Positions 10,301-23,017 of a stretch of DNA of 64,000 nucleotides are shown here, piece by piece. This stretch comes from Adiantum capillus-veneris. Its lineage: Eukaryota > Streptophyta > Polypodiopsida > Polypodiales > Pteridaceae. Each line of letters begins with the position of its first letter. The first letter of the stretch is position 1. The stretch spans positions 49,855,122 through 49,919,121 of the forward strand of contig CM043959.1 in the NCBI GenBank assembly GCA_014529385.2. The letters run 5' to 3'. The position numbers and the translations under genes were made by a program. The notes beneath the pieces are model-generated. The model saw nothing but the letters and a program-made list of their open reading frames with translations, did no database searches and was not told the DNA's origin.

Positions 10301-12269
10301 GGATGGTGTTACCCATCTCCTTAGCATCTATATACATGTCCTTTTCCCTGAACTTAAAGGAGATTCTCCTTTCAGGAAATTTAACATCGGCAGCCAGGCG
10401 GTCAAACCATGGTGCCCCTAGGATTACATCCTCATGCTTGAGAGGAGAGATAAAGAAGTCCTCTTTGTCCACATAGCCTTGGACATGAAGCCTCAATTTC
10501 CCGATTAAGGGAGTGACTGAAGCTTCTTGCCCCTTGAAGGCACTGTCTGCGGGTAGGATATCTCCCATCTCGTAGGATTGTATGCCTAGCTTGGTGGCTA
10601 ACTCCATAGATATGAAATTGTGAGTAGAACCAGGGTCAAAGAGAATAAAAGCATCATGTTCTCTTACCTTTCCCCAAGCATGGCATAGAGGAGATCCTTT
10701 GTGGTGAGTTTGGTGAATCTCCTCCTCTTGGATTTCAACCAAAGAAGCTCTAGGAGGATCTTGGCGGTTGTTCTTTTGGGGACAAGCGCGGTATGCATGC
10801 CCTTGTTCGCCGCACTTGAAACACCGGTTATCTTTACGATAACGCTCAAGCTCTTCAGGAGAGAGTTTATTCTTTCCTTTGTAAACTCCCTTCTCTTTAG
10901 CTTTGTTGGAATTGCCCTTAGGAGACTTTTGGACATTGTCCTTCCCCTTAGGCTCATTGGAACCCTTGTTTTCTGGGGGCTTATTATTTCTTTTACCCCC
11001 CGTTTGGAAATTGATTCGCGAGGCCACCATAGTATGGTGTATTACCGCCGATATGGTACGTGGCCTTTGGGAGTTGACATACTCCGCCATTTCTTCAGTT
11101 AAGCCCGCACAAAATTGTTGCTTTTGCTCTCCAAAATCCAACTTTTTGAAGACAGTGGCTTTGAGTTGTAGGTCCCAAAACTTGTCTACATATTTGTGGA
11201 TGGATTCATTGGGAGAGAGCTTTAAGCTTCACCATTCGGTGAGTACTTTGTCTTTGGCATCGGTGGCCAAAAACTGCTTCATAATGGAAGCTCTTAAAGC
11301 CTTCCATGTTCGTGGAGCTTCACCGTTGTCTTGTAGGCTAGACCACCATTGTCTGGCGGACTTTTGAAAGTGCATAGCTACATGGCGTATCTTAGAGGAC
11401 TCTGTGAAGCCCTCATCTCCAAACGCCGCATCGAATTGCTGGATAAAGGCCAAAACTTTGTCTGTAGCACCAAAGGTGCCATCATAGGTAATGAAAGAGA
11501 TGCTCTTCCCTCCCTCTTTGAATTTCTTCAGCTTGGACGACCTCTTCCATGCGGCATAGGATTTCCTATGGCCTCTTCTTTTTGATGGTTCAAAAGTTGC
11601 ACCATCACTTGCTTCAGAAGATGAAGAATTTGAAGAAGGTGGAGAAGAGGGTGACCTCTTTCTCGCCTTTTTCTTGTTTTGATCTTTGTCGTCTTCACCA
11701 TAGCTTTCATAAGAGGAAGAGGATGAAGAAGATGGAGAAGAGGGTGTCCTCTTTCTCGCCTTTTTCTTCTCTTGCTTTTTATCATCCCTCTTTGAATTAT
11801 GGCGTGGAGAAGAGTGTGATGGTCTTCTCCGCTTTGGTGGTGATGGAGAGCGTTTAGCCCGCCGTCTTCGTGGAGCCATCTCCGCCGAGGTGACGGGAGA
11901 CTCGCTTCTTTCTCGTTCCTTCGGTGGAGGCTCTTGAGTTCTCCTTTGGGAAGGAGATGCATCATCAAGAAGTAAGTTCTTGAGCCCTTCATATGGATTC
12001 TCTTCTTCTTCCCGAATCGGAGAGAGACCTCTTTTGGTAGTCTCACAAGGAGGCTTCCTAGGTGTTCTCTCGTCATGGTGATGAGCTTGGAGAATCCCGT
12101 GAGCACGGAGCTACCGTTGCACTTCACTTTGGAGAGATGGATTGCCCATGGCTTGTTGAAGCCTAGAAACTAGATAGTTAACAAGCATTGAAGCATCATT
12201 AGTAGCTTGCTCATGAGCAAAATCAAAGTTATCAACATCAATTTCACTCTCTTTACTATTGTCAGCCAT
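7321..12269 (-). pseudogene. gag-pol: C1 gag-pol polyprotein, inactivated
   Basis: Minus strand, start codon at 12269. Domain order: gag with an Arg/Ser-rich segment, capsid, CCHC knuckle, retropepsin, RT (VFFDDIIIYS intact), RNase H, integrase (HHCC, then D, D, E) and a C-terminal chromodomain-like segment (from PESILRHEDKV near 7500 to the stop). Compared with C2 it has three C-to-T nonsense codons (12111-12113 CAG to TAG; 11229-11231 and 10095-10097 CGA to TGA). A one-base deletion around 9228-9234 shifts the RNase H entry. The protease signature is D-P-G instead of D-T-G (10629-10637). The remaining open pieces are 7321-9198, 9099-10001, 10095-11141 and 11229-11879. It cannot encode its own machinery; mobilisation would need an intact relative. 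Confidence 0.95.
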
Positions 12270-12673
12270 TCTAACAACTTTTAGGTGTAAAATTTTTATG
12301 TGTACTTTGGCACTTCAAGCCCTAGTTGCTACTCCTCTTTACCGCTTTAGAAAAAGCACTCAAGCTACTGTACCCGCGGCTCGAATACCATTAATTGCAA
12401 GGAATAGAAGAGAGGGTCTTTCGACACCAAAACAGCACCGGCTCCTGTCAAGCTTCTAATAGCTCAATAGTGGTTAAGCCGTAGGCAAGCCCCGTAGGAC
12501 TCCACAATTAAGACCATAGCTCTCGACGGTGATGCCCCGTTAACTGCACAAAGGCAGGCGCCCTGCAAGGCTGAAAAATCCCTATTCTACTTACTCACAG
12601 GCAATTAATAATACCAACCATTTGTAGCTAGCTTGAGGACCTCCCTTCTTGAGCAAGAAAAGAGAAACCTTGA
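12270..12673 (-). other. C1 5' untranslated leader
   Basis: About 400 bases separate the primer-binding site from the gag start codon. There is no substantial ORF on the minus strand. The equivalent C2 leader is 50090-50493 and nearly identical. Packaging signals would be expected here, but none can be named from sequence. Confidence 0.7.
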
Positions 12674-12685
12674 GCTCTGATACCA
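12674..12685 (-). other. C1 primer-binding site (initiator tRNA-Met)
   Basis: On the minus strand this reads TGGTATCAGAGC, one base after the 5' LTR. It is complementary to the 3' end of plant initiator tRNA-Met and is the usual priming site in plant LTR retrotransposons. Confidence 0.92.
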
Positions 12686-12686
12686 A

Positions 12687-13894
12687 TGTAACATTTAATG
12701 GCCTATAATCTTATGTGTAGCGGAAATTAGCATGAACATAGTGGACATTTCATTAGAATAGATTCCTAATGAGAATTACAAGAGTGCTTGGGTGGAGAGA
12801 GCAACAAAAAGCATAACTTAGCTTAGTAATTAGCTTGGTAGAGAAGATGAGCATGCATTGAAGCTTGGCTCTTGGTTGGATTTGCATCCACATGCCAAGA
12901 GAGTGTTGATGTAGGCTTCTATCTCACAAGCTTGGAGTAGGTGATGAGCTCTCCATTAAAGCTTGGGAGGAGATAGAGTATTTTCCCTTCACACATGGTC
13001 AAGTGTGAGAGTGTTGATGTCAATGCCAAGCAAAAATCAGCCCCCCCTCTCTCTTGGGCGAGCCCTAGCTGCTAATTAGGCCTGGCTTTTGCCTCATTGG
13101 ACCTCCCCAGGTCAAGCCAATAGGAATTAAGCAGCAAAAGTGATAGCCTTCTGACATGTGTCCCCCTTTCCCCTTTTGTGAGAGCTTTAGGTAATTAAAT
13201 AATTAAACTAAACTCTCATTGGACCCCTTTGCCTCCTGGCCAATAGGAATCAGGCAAGCCATGGGGCTCCTGAATGCTCATTGGACCCCTTGGGAGACTG
13301 CCCAATAGTCTTCTAGGAGACTTAATTCTCATTGGTTTCTTTTATTAAATGTTTTTAAATTAATTAAACTAGATTTACTCTAGCTTAATTCTCATTGGTC
13401 CACTTCAAGGGTCTTCCAATAGGAGCTGGGCACACCTTGTGGGCATCTGGCCTAGGGAGCTGACATGTGTCCCTCATTCCCTTTGTGTAAAGGGAGCCTG
13501 TGTGTGTGTGTGTGGCTTTCTCTCTCATCCCTTAGCTTTGGGGCTCGCCCCCTCCCATGTAGGGATGTGCAAAGACTTTTTAGGGCACACTCAAAGCATC
13601 CAATTTTTCCTAGGGTTGACCTTTGGACACAACCTTTGAATTTTGGAACCTTAGCATTTTGGAAGTCTTAATGGGCTGAACCTTAGGGTCTTTTTGGCCC
13701 ATTGTTTCACATGGCTCTTTTGCAGATGGCCCCCCCTTTGGATCCCTATTTTCCCTCCTTTGGATCTCTACTGTGGCTGGTCTGCTAGCTTAACCAATAT
13801 TCCAGCTTTTTCTCCCTTGGCACTTCCCCACATTAAATGATCAGTTTAATATGAGAAAATCATTTAGGAGAATTAGATATTGATTATTATGACA
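12687..13894 (-). repeat. C1 5' LTR
   Basis: 1208 bp, TG...CA. It would hold the promoter for the minus-strand genomic RNA; I cannot pick out a convincing TATA box. It carries the same ATTGG/CCAAT pairs as the 3' LTR (about 13098-13425). Confidence 0.95.
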
Positions 13895-14957
13895 AAGCTA
13901 CTGCCTTTATTGGTCACCCAAAAGCTGGAGCTGGTGCTCTCACCATCATCATCATAAGTGGACTTGGTATTGGCATCTTTGTCATCTATTTTCTCTAAGA
14001 GTTGGACCATCATCTTGCCCAGTTTCATCATCCAATTCTATGATTTTGACATCCATAACTTGGCCACAATTTGCAACCCTTTCGTACAAGCACTCCATAA
14101 AACTAGGCCCTATTTCTTCAACCTGCTTTGGGCACTTGGCATCTTCCAACTCCTTTGCACACAGGTCCTCCTTGACCAAAGCCTCATCTTCACTGACGAG
14201 TGCCTCCACAATCGACACATGCATCTCACAAACAGTTAACTCCCAAGGACTATAATCAATTAAAGGCCTTACCTTGATAGGCTCCACCCTCCCCACATTT
14301 GGACATTTGGCACCATCATCAATTGGTCCACTGAACACCTCACCGTTGCCACAGGTACATAATCTCTAGGCTTCAACAAGCCTTACTCCAGTTTTCTCTT
14401 CATTTTCCTGCTCTTTACTCTGGAAACCCTCACAGCCTCGGCATAGCTTCCCGGCTCTTCACAATCAACCTTTTTGCGAACACAAGGATGTAGACAAGCT
14501 AGGAACTTCTCCAACTTGAAACAATCCGCATTGACTACTCCGGTGTCAGAAACCAAACCCTTCCATCTTTCTTTGAACTTATCGACGACAAAAGCATCAA
14601 AATTTCCACTTACTTCATTCCCTAGGCCCTTGATCTTTGCATCCGCTTTAGTAGCCAACACCTCTTTATGAAACCGGCATAGAAATTGCCTTCAAAAACT
14701 AGTCCAATCTTGCTTATCTGTAGCTTCTAGTCCATCAAACCATACCTTTTCTTGATCTCGCAGCACCAATGGCACTATCTACACCTTTTCTTCTTCACTT
14801 TGCATATGCAATGAGAGCATAAACAACCGAAATCTGCGATCAACTCGTCCACATCTTCATCACCATGTAAAATAGGACCAACACTCTATTACATCTTGAA
14901 TCACGAACTTAACATCAGGGAGCAATTAGTGTGCTCCTCCATGGGGGTACCAGAAGA
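13895..14957 (-). pseudogene. gag: Element B gag-like gene, 5' part
   Basis: Minus strand, directly downstream of the right LTR of B. The frame leading into 14383-14661 includes a gag capsid-like stretch (a VWFDGLEA-type segment near 14730) and then the open part with HPCVRKKVDCEEPGSYAEAV and a basic RVSRVKSRKMKRK tail typical of plant gypsy gag. A second open part (13982-14338) is acidic and Cys-containing and continues across C1 into 5754 and below. At least one stop near 14700 breaks the frame. No CCHC knuckle or pol motif is visible. Reading on into unrelated acidic sequence rather than protease/RT is why I call B gag-only. Confidence 0.6.
14936..14952 (-). other. Element B primer-binding-site candidate
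   Basis: On the minus strand TGGTACCCCCATGGAGG starts five bases after the LTR end at 14958. Position and leading TGG fit a primer-binding site. I cannot match it to a particular tRNA, so this is tentative. Confidence 0.25.
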
Positions 14958-17388
14958 TGGAGAGGTGGAATGGGGGAACACACCCTGCACAACAACAAAG
15001 GCCTCTCTATAGCTTAGGGTATCCCAACAACCCTATCCTCTAAAAGAACACCTTCAAAACACACTTCTCACTAGCAGACCACCGCCTGCTCTTTTTCCAA
15101 TGCTTACACACTCCACAAGTCCACCACACAACGCATACCTATACTGCCACGGTTTGTCTCCACCCTTTCCCATGTACAAAGCCGCTCAATCTCACTCTCT
15201 CACACAAAACACCGATGGTGGTCCAGGGGGGCACACACATCCACACTGCCGGCACCTCGGGGAAGCACAAGAGCAAGAGAAAGAGAAGGGGGGAAGGGGA
15301 AACAACAGTAGAATTGGGCAATAATTGCTTGATTATGCTTCAAAAGGCATGTATAGAGCTTGCAATGCCATCATAATGGCCATTCTCAAGAGAAATTACA
15401 AAGGGATTGGATAGGCACACTTATCTGTCAAAGGGCTCCACTTTGCAGGCTTCAAACGACACAAAAAAATCCCCCATTTTGATTAAAAAATGACTTTTAT
15501 AATGGGGGGCCTTCAGCTTTGGAAACTGCACTTTAATCGGCTCATTTGGCATCCCAATTTGGAATTTTTTTAAAGGGGGAGCTGCTTTGCTTTCATTTGC
15601 TCTCTTTGGATCTCTTTCACTTGTGCTCTTGAAGGGGGGGTTGCAATAGTGATGTCGCTAGTGCCCCTAGGCATTTTTACTTTTTCCCCTCTTAAACTTA
15701 CCCCTTTTTATCCTTGACTTTTCCCCTTTGGGCTTTTGACCCACCTGCACTCCATCTGTTCACCTTGGTTGGCTTGGCTTTGCATTCTCTTGCTTGCCTT
15801 TGGAATTGCCTTTGGACTACCCTTGCTTGGTCATATTTATCGGCCATCTCGGAGCTCCTTTGGCCCCTTTTTCTTGGCTTGGGCCCATTTGCCTTGCCCG
15901 ACTATCCTCCCTCTTTCTCTCTCTCTCACTCTTATCCCATGGAAATCTACCCCATGGGTCTCTGCTCACTTACCCGGCCTTGGGCCCATTATCCCTCTCC
16001 TGAGATGCCTCTTATTGCAAGGCCCCGAGCACAATTATTTCTCTCGTGCTCAGTGGATCACTTTTGGTCTTCTGGTTGCCCTTTGCCCAGCTGGATTTCC
16101 CCCTTTCTCACACTCTCTTTCTCCTCCACCGTGTTCAGCCCCTTACCCTACAACCAGCGATATTGTTGTTGGGGGGGGGGGGGGGCGGGGGGGGCAACTT
16201 AATCTCAAAAAAGGGGGGGCCCTCACGGGTGGGGGAACAACCACCCGTGGGGCCCATGCCGTATCATCACCTAGAGTCAGGTCGTCACAACTGATTCCAC
16301 TTGGGTATGTGTTAGTGGCGCTGCCCTTCATCGGCTAAAATTGGTAGGCCGCCGCCCCCGTGCCATCATCTGCGACACATGTAGCACCTTCACAGTCTCG
16401 CCATCTCTAAGGGCTCCAAAGGAGCACCTCATCCATCTGATTCCTACAATGAGCTTTACCCCCGGCCCTTATAGACTCTAGGGCCCAGTTGCAACCCTGC
16501 ATGTGAAGCTATGCACCTTCATGTGGAAGCTACCCGATGCCCATCGCTTAGGGTAATCTCCAAAGCCCTTAAAAAATCCTCACGCTCACCCCCCCCCCCC
16601 CAATTCACAACCCTACTACATTTTTCTCCAGGGTTGGTTTCCCGAGCCCCAAAGCCCGGTCAAGACTCCGTTGTTCCAACTTCAACACAACAAGATTTCA
16701 TTGCCTTTGGTCTCCTTCGAGCTGGCCATCCAAGATCGTAAAAAACCAAGGAAAAACATTTGTATGCACTCCACTGCTAAATGCTCCCATCTTTACTAGG
16801 ACGTAACTCGACGCTCGGGAATCTTATTGACAAATTGTGACTTTGGATAACTCCACACAATATCATCTATCTGCTTGAACCTTGTCGAAGCCCCAAAGAT
16901 GCTAGATGGCAGAAATCCCCATGCGATCAACCTGGTCCATAGCTGGCCTCCAATGAAACTTTAACTAGCCATAACTTGCAATCTAGAGCTCTGATTAGCA
17001 ATCCAATAAGATAGGCATGCTCCATAACTCGATCTCTACACGCCTATCCACTAAAATTCTCTTGGGCCACCTATCCCCGTATGCCCTACTTGTCGAAGAT
17101 CTGCAACACCTTTAACTTTGAACTTCACTATCTTGCACATTAGGGCTCCATTTCACGAGCCGTCTAGACCGGATTCTAGAGCACCCCAATCTCCACATTC
17201 TTGATCTATCATTCCATTTGGACCAATCTTTGAGCCCTTTTTGGCCTAAAAAGCCACATTAAGCATACATCCCCACTACCATTGGTCTGCCTAGAGACTC
17301 CATACCTGCTATAGCCTCATGCAATGCACCTGCCTACGGCCTTTTCTTGGCATTGATCACTTTCTTGCACATACCAACTTTGGCTGTA
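14958..17388 (-). repeat. Element B 5' LTR
   Basis: This 2431-bp right copy of the B terminal repeat aligns end to end with 2271-4746 with many scattered substitutions and indels. The CT tract here is short and the G-rich run is interrupted. The outer end reads TGTA where the other copy has TGCA. Beyond it the gag of element A resumes. Confidence 0.65.
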
Positions 17389-17950
17389 CTAGCGGTCTAG
17401 GTCTAGAATTTCCAGAGTTCCAATTTGGTGAGCTCATAATTGTCCACCAACCCTTTAAATCTTTAATTGTTGAATGGATAATCTTTGGACTAATAATCAA
17501 GATCAAGACAACTATATCACAAATGATCGCGTCTGGCCTTCATACATAATAAGTTCTTTCCTCTTTGCTATGAATTTCCAGACCTTTTTCCCTTCTTGGG
17601 ATGAGATCTTTTGAATTCATGAAGCAAAAGTAGGTTTTGGTTTCCTCTTTTCTCTATTGGATAACTCTAGCTCAGTAGGTTTTCCATCAAGGACAATTGC
17701 AAAGTTGGTAAGACAAAGACTTTGGAGTCTATTGTTCATAGAATTATGTAATCCTGACACGAATTGAGCTACCTTGACCTCTTGAGTCATCCCCATTAGG
17801 GCATACTTGACAATGGTCAAGAAATAATGATAGTATGATTCTAGATCTCTAGTTCCTTGAGCACAATCAAGTTGGGGTGTATTATAGAAATTGTACAAAA
17901 TTTCTACATGGTGAGATTGTGGATTATGGCCCTTTCAAAAAAGTCAAAGA
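17389..17950 (-). pseudogene. gag: Element A: gag capsid relic
   Basis: Minus strand. The open part (17617-17898) has a typical gypsy gag C-terminal capsid pattern: DLESYYHYFLTIVKYA, then MTQEVKVAQFVSGL, then a basic tail. The region between 17389 and 17617 continues the gag-to-knuckle linker with stops. It has the strand, family and order expected to join the linker/protease relic that ends at 2270, so this is the other half of element A, displaced by the insertion of B. Confidence 0.7.
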
Positions 17951-17984
17951 AAGGTATCATGCTAAAGGAATGTTGTTCATTGGT

Positions 17985-18386
17985 CTAGCATTGAAGTCCC
18001 CATACATTGACCATGACAATGCTGAAACATCCCGTAGCCAATACTAAGGGAAGTATTCTCCTAGCTATCCAAGTTTCCCTTTTCTGTCTCAAGGTAAGTT
18101 CATAAAAATGTATATACAATATTTGGTCAGTAACAATGATCTTCTTTCCCAACTTGGATTGAATCCATTCAATACTCCCAATGGGTGAGGGTTTATATTT
18201 GGGTGGTCTAAACTCGGGGTTTTCTACAACAGAATGGTACCAAGCTTGGAATGTATTACACACAATACAATTCATGGATAATAAACTTCTCTTCTCTTTC
18301 CTATCATCCGTGGTCGTGAAAAGTTGTTGCACTGCCAATCTTGTCTGAAGATGCTCTTCCACCACAAGGCGAGAGAGTATACTCAC
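17985..18386 (-). CDS. Hypothetical 133-aa ORF upstream of element A gag
   Basis: Open on the minus strand just 5' of the A gag relic. The product has a basic middle (RPPKYKPSPIGSIEWI, LTLRQKRETWIARRI) and a hydrophobic C-terminus. I do not recognise a family. It may be an N-terminal gag extension, a leader ORF comparable in place to 28866-29258 in element D, or chance. No homologous copy is visible in the window. Confidence 0.25.
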   Translation of the reverse strand: MSILSRLVVEEHLQTRLAVQQLFTTTDDRKEKRSLLSMNCIVCNTFQAWYHSVVENPEFRPPKYKPSPIGSIEWIQSKLGKKIIVTDQILYIHFYELTLRQKRETWIARRILPLVLATGCFSIVMVNVWGLQC

Positions 18387-18389
18387 GCA

Positions 18390-20212
<1,823 letters not shown>

Positions 20213-20439
20213 CTCCGGCCGCTTGACCAACCACACATGCAGACTTATACCTCTCTCTCTTTTGTAGTTTCCCAGACGCCCACTCCCTGGCGGCACTGGA
20301 GTGCCAAACCACAAGTACACACAATTTGTCTTGGGTGGGTTGTTGTAGGGCTGCAACACGCACCCTCCCACCCCTCGGGCCACCCCTCGTTTGGTGCATG
20401 CAAAAACAACATGACAAACTCTCTCGCTATCTTTCTCTG

Positions 20440-20441
<2 letters not shown>

Positions 20442-20501
<60 letters not shown>
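20442..20501. repeat. (CT)n microsatellite
   Basis: A second pure CT array of about 60 bp lies 230 bp from the first, in the same orientation. Confidence 0.95.
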
Positions 20502-20505
<4 letters not shown>

Positions 20506-22825
20506 AATCTCTGTCCCACACACACACACGTACGCAACTGTTGCGTGGGCCTATTGCATGCAACATTGCCTGCAGACCATCCAAAAAACAAAAAGACTCA
20601 CTACCACCCCCATCTCAAAAGTAAACACTCGTAGTTATAGTCCACATGCGATGCAAATTAATTGCAATACTGTTATCCGTCAACTATACTATCTCTCTCC
20701 CCTTCTCACGCTCTCTTTCATGACTATCCACTAACAAAACCTCTCTCTTTCTCAATTCTGTCGGCTTTGGCGGTTTGAGGAACCCATGCGCGGGCTACCT
20801 GCTACACACCTTGCCATTATGGACACCCAACACGTGCTCCCATGCTCTGACAATAGATCTCAAGCCTTGGCAAAGTTTGCAGGATTTGGATAAAACAAAC
20901 AATTTGCCGCCAGTGAAGCTGTGGAGCTCCCTTTTCACATTAAGGTCATCACATACAAGTTTTTGGGCCTTTTTGCTAGTGGCCAAGAGAACCCATCTAC
21001 ATTAGGAAACAATTTGGCAAGCAATGACTACATGCACACTATACTCCAGCTACATGCGCGACTAACTCGGCCAGGTCCTCAGGCTGTTTCTACAATATTC
21101 AATTGTCTCTCTCTCGCAACATCGATCCTTGCGATACTTTCTTGGACGATTGTCAAGGCATTGATGATGTTGATGATGAAGTTTTTTTAATTTTATTTTT
21201 TGTTACTTCATCTTAATTTGTACCCAGACATTGGCCTAGATCCATAAGGTCTGTATGAGTTTATTCCCAATTTCCATAGGCTTTTTTTACCGCCGTTTAA
21301 TATAACATTTCATTTCATTTTGCTATCTTTTTTACCCCTCCCACTACGATTCCTTACCGTAGAGGACATTGAGTAAGCTCTTCGGCGACCATTGCAATAA
21401 TTTCTTAGGTAAACGCTCATTGTTGGGCATCCACAAGAATCAACGATGATGATGAAGATTTTAGTCATGCTTTTAGGGTTTTAAGTTTAGTCTTTTGCTT
21501 TACCTCAGTACCCAAACATTGGATTAGATTTACATTAGTTGTATCAATTTTGACTCAAGAATGTAGTTTTGACCTTTGAAGGCGTTTAATGTAATAGTTT
21601 ACTTCATTTCATTTCTCGCTCTTTCCCCCTCGTCTGTGGAATCTGACACCTCCACAATAGTGCCCCCCCTGCCCGGGACTACTTATAGAAGCGTACATCC
21701 ACAAAACTCTTCCATGACTAACGCAATACTTTTTGCGACGACGCCCAATGCCGGGTATTGATGGGACTTGAGGATGCCACCGATGGTTTTAGTCTATTTT
21801 CGTACCCAGACATTGTATTAGATCCACAAGGATAGTCAATACATTGTATTAGATCCCCCACCACCCCCTATTGTTAGGTTCTAATCGTGTTCTATGTTTA
21901 TTTAGCATTCTTTTCAAAGGAATCTACCTAAATTTTAATTACACAAACTCTTTGTGCATTATATTTCCTCTTTTAATGCCAATGGTAAGCACATATATCA
22001 TGCAATCATGTCGACTTCTCACTGTTATCATGACATGTTCCTTGTATGTCTACCACTATGATTGTTCCCATTTCGTACCAATTCTCTCCCAAATTATCAG
22101 TTTTAAATTCAATAGACTCCAGATATTCTGGCTTTTGGCCACGAAAATTCAGTGTATGATTAGATTATTGTTGTTGTTTTTAGTGCTTTCTTTTTTTAGA
22201 AACCTTTTGCAGATAAATCTACATACAAAGTTCTCATATCAAGCCCCAGCTACGACATTGCTTACTGCATTCTCATAATACCCCTCTTGAAACATGATTA
22301 CAATTATCCCTGATAATAAGTAAAATCTCTCTATGTATCTTCAGACCTAAAAGTAACATTATCTAATTTACCACAAGTGCTTATCCCACCTCTTCTCTTA
22401 TCTTGGCCCCTCCAAATTCCCCCACCCTTCACCTCATCTCCTTATGCACAAATTCTCTACTTTCATAGTGATTTGATAAATTAATATTTATTATATTTGA
22501 TTTCTTTTAAGTGAGTCTTTTTGCAGATATTCTCACACCCCTATAGATACCCAAGCACCTTTGTTGCAGCAGGCAATAATTTTTTTTTCCAGATGCTCCC
22601 TTACTTGTTTACATTATGCTGTAAAATCCATTGTTTCTAATGTCATGGGTTCTAACTTTCTTTGATTGAACTCTTATTGAGATGACTTGTCATACCACTA
22701 CTTACATGAGCTCAGTTGGTGTGCGATGATCGCTGACACATTCCAGTCTAATCTAATTTTATATCGACCATGTCATTTAATTTTCACTTTTTATGCCATG
22801 TCTAGTCCATTAATCACAAGAACAT
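20502..22825. other. Non-coding stretch, nothing identified
   Basis: AT-rich to moderately balanced sequence with only short, unsupported ORFs. Two short segments share similar text about an aspartate-rich GATGATGATGAAG run (around 21160-21182 and 21445-21462), each followed by TTAG/CATTGG phrases, so a diverged internal duplication is possible. No gene, RNA or element boundary can be supported. Confidence 0.4.
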
Positions 22826-23017
22826 AGATTTGCCGATTTAGACAATGTGTCAATGCTCATCCTAGTACAGATTGACCGATTTAGACAGCACACCAAAAAA
22901 CTGCAGATTCACAATTTTTCTACCAAATTTAGATTCATCGATGTAGGCAGCATTAGTGCAGATTCGCCGATTTAGGCAACATGTATTATTGGTGTAGATT
23001 TTCCGATTTAGGCAACA
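22826..23017 (+). repeat. Five degenerate copies of a ~22-bp direct repeat
   Basis: Copies start at 22826, 22869, 22931, 22960 and 22996. The core is AGATT(N3)CGATTTAGGCA with few changes. Spacing is irregular (29-62 bp). This is not a CRISPR array: the repeats are degenerate and the spacers vary, in a plant context. Confidence 0.7.

Larger units (their letters stand above)
5755..13894 (-). mobile_element. Element C1: young Ty3/gypsy chromovirus, complete but defective
   Basis: This is an 8140-bp full-length element in minus orientation. It has LTRs of 1210 and 1208 bp, an initiator-Met primer-binding site at 12674-12685, a polypurine tract at 6968-6977 and gag-pol at 7321-12269. Flanks share AAGC (5751-5754 and 13895-13898); the match is five bases, AAGCT, if the LTR's first T is counted. 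By eye the LTRs differ at about a dozen sites (~1%), so insertion was recent. It interrupts the internal ORF of element B. It is almost identical inside to C2 (43195-52093) but lacks ~380 bp present in the C2 LTRs. Confidence 0.95.
2271..17388 (-). mobile_element. Element B: LTR retrotransposon with gag-like interior and no visible pol (interrupted by C1)
   Basis: Two direct repeats (2271-4746 and 14958-17388) align along their whole length. For example, 2283-2420 matches 14969-15110, and the last ~100 bp before 4746 match those before 17388. They flank about 2.05 kb of unique sequence once C1 (5755-13894) is removed. A purine tract on the minus strand abuts the inner end of the left repeat (4747-4765) and a gag-like frame follows the right repeat, so the element reads on the minus strand. 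Termini on that strand are TG...CA in the left copy; the outer right end is TA, probably mutated. No RT, RNase H or integrase is visible, so it resembles non-autonomous TR-GAG/LARD elements. I see no clean target duplication. Confidence 0.65.

Noticed and set aside
10701-11367. Plus-strand ORFs of 133-154 codons inside C1 (and their copies in C2)
   Set aside because: They are antisense shadows of the gag-protease frame and have no motifs of their own.
11528-12127. Minus-strand 199-codon ORF overlapping C1 gag (also 49348-50097 in C2)
   Set aside because: It lies in a different frame over the same strand as gag; gag motifs are in the other frame, so this is an overlap artefact of biased composition.
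15100-16741. Plus-strand ORFs of 74-200 codons in 15.1-16.7 kb
   Set aside because: They fall in the B LTR, antisense to the element, and are Pro/Leu/Ser-rich by composition. They are not kept in the other LTR copy.
22826-23017. CRISPR-like array
   Set aside because: Repeats are degenerate, spacers are unequal, there are no cas genes, and the context is a plant genome.
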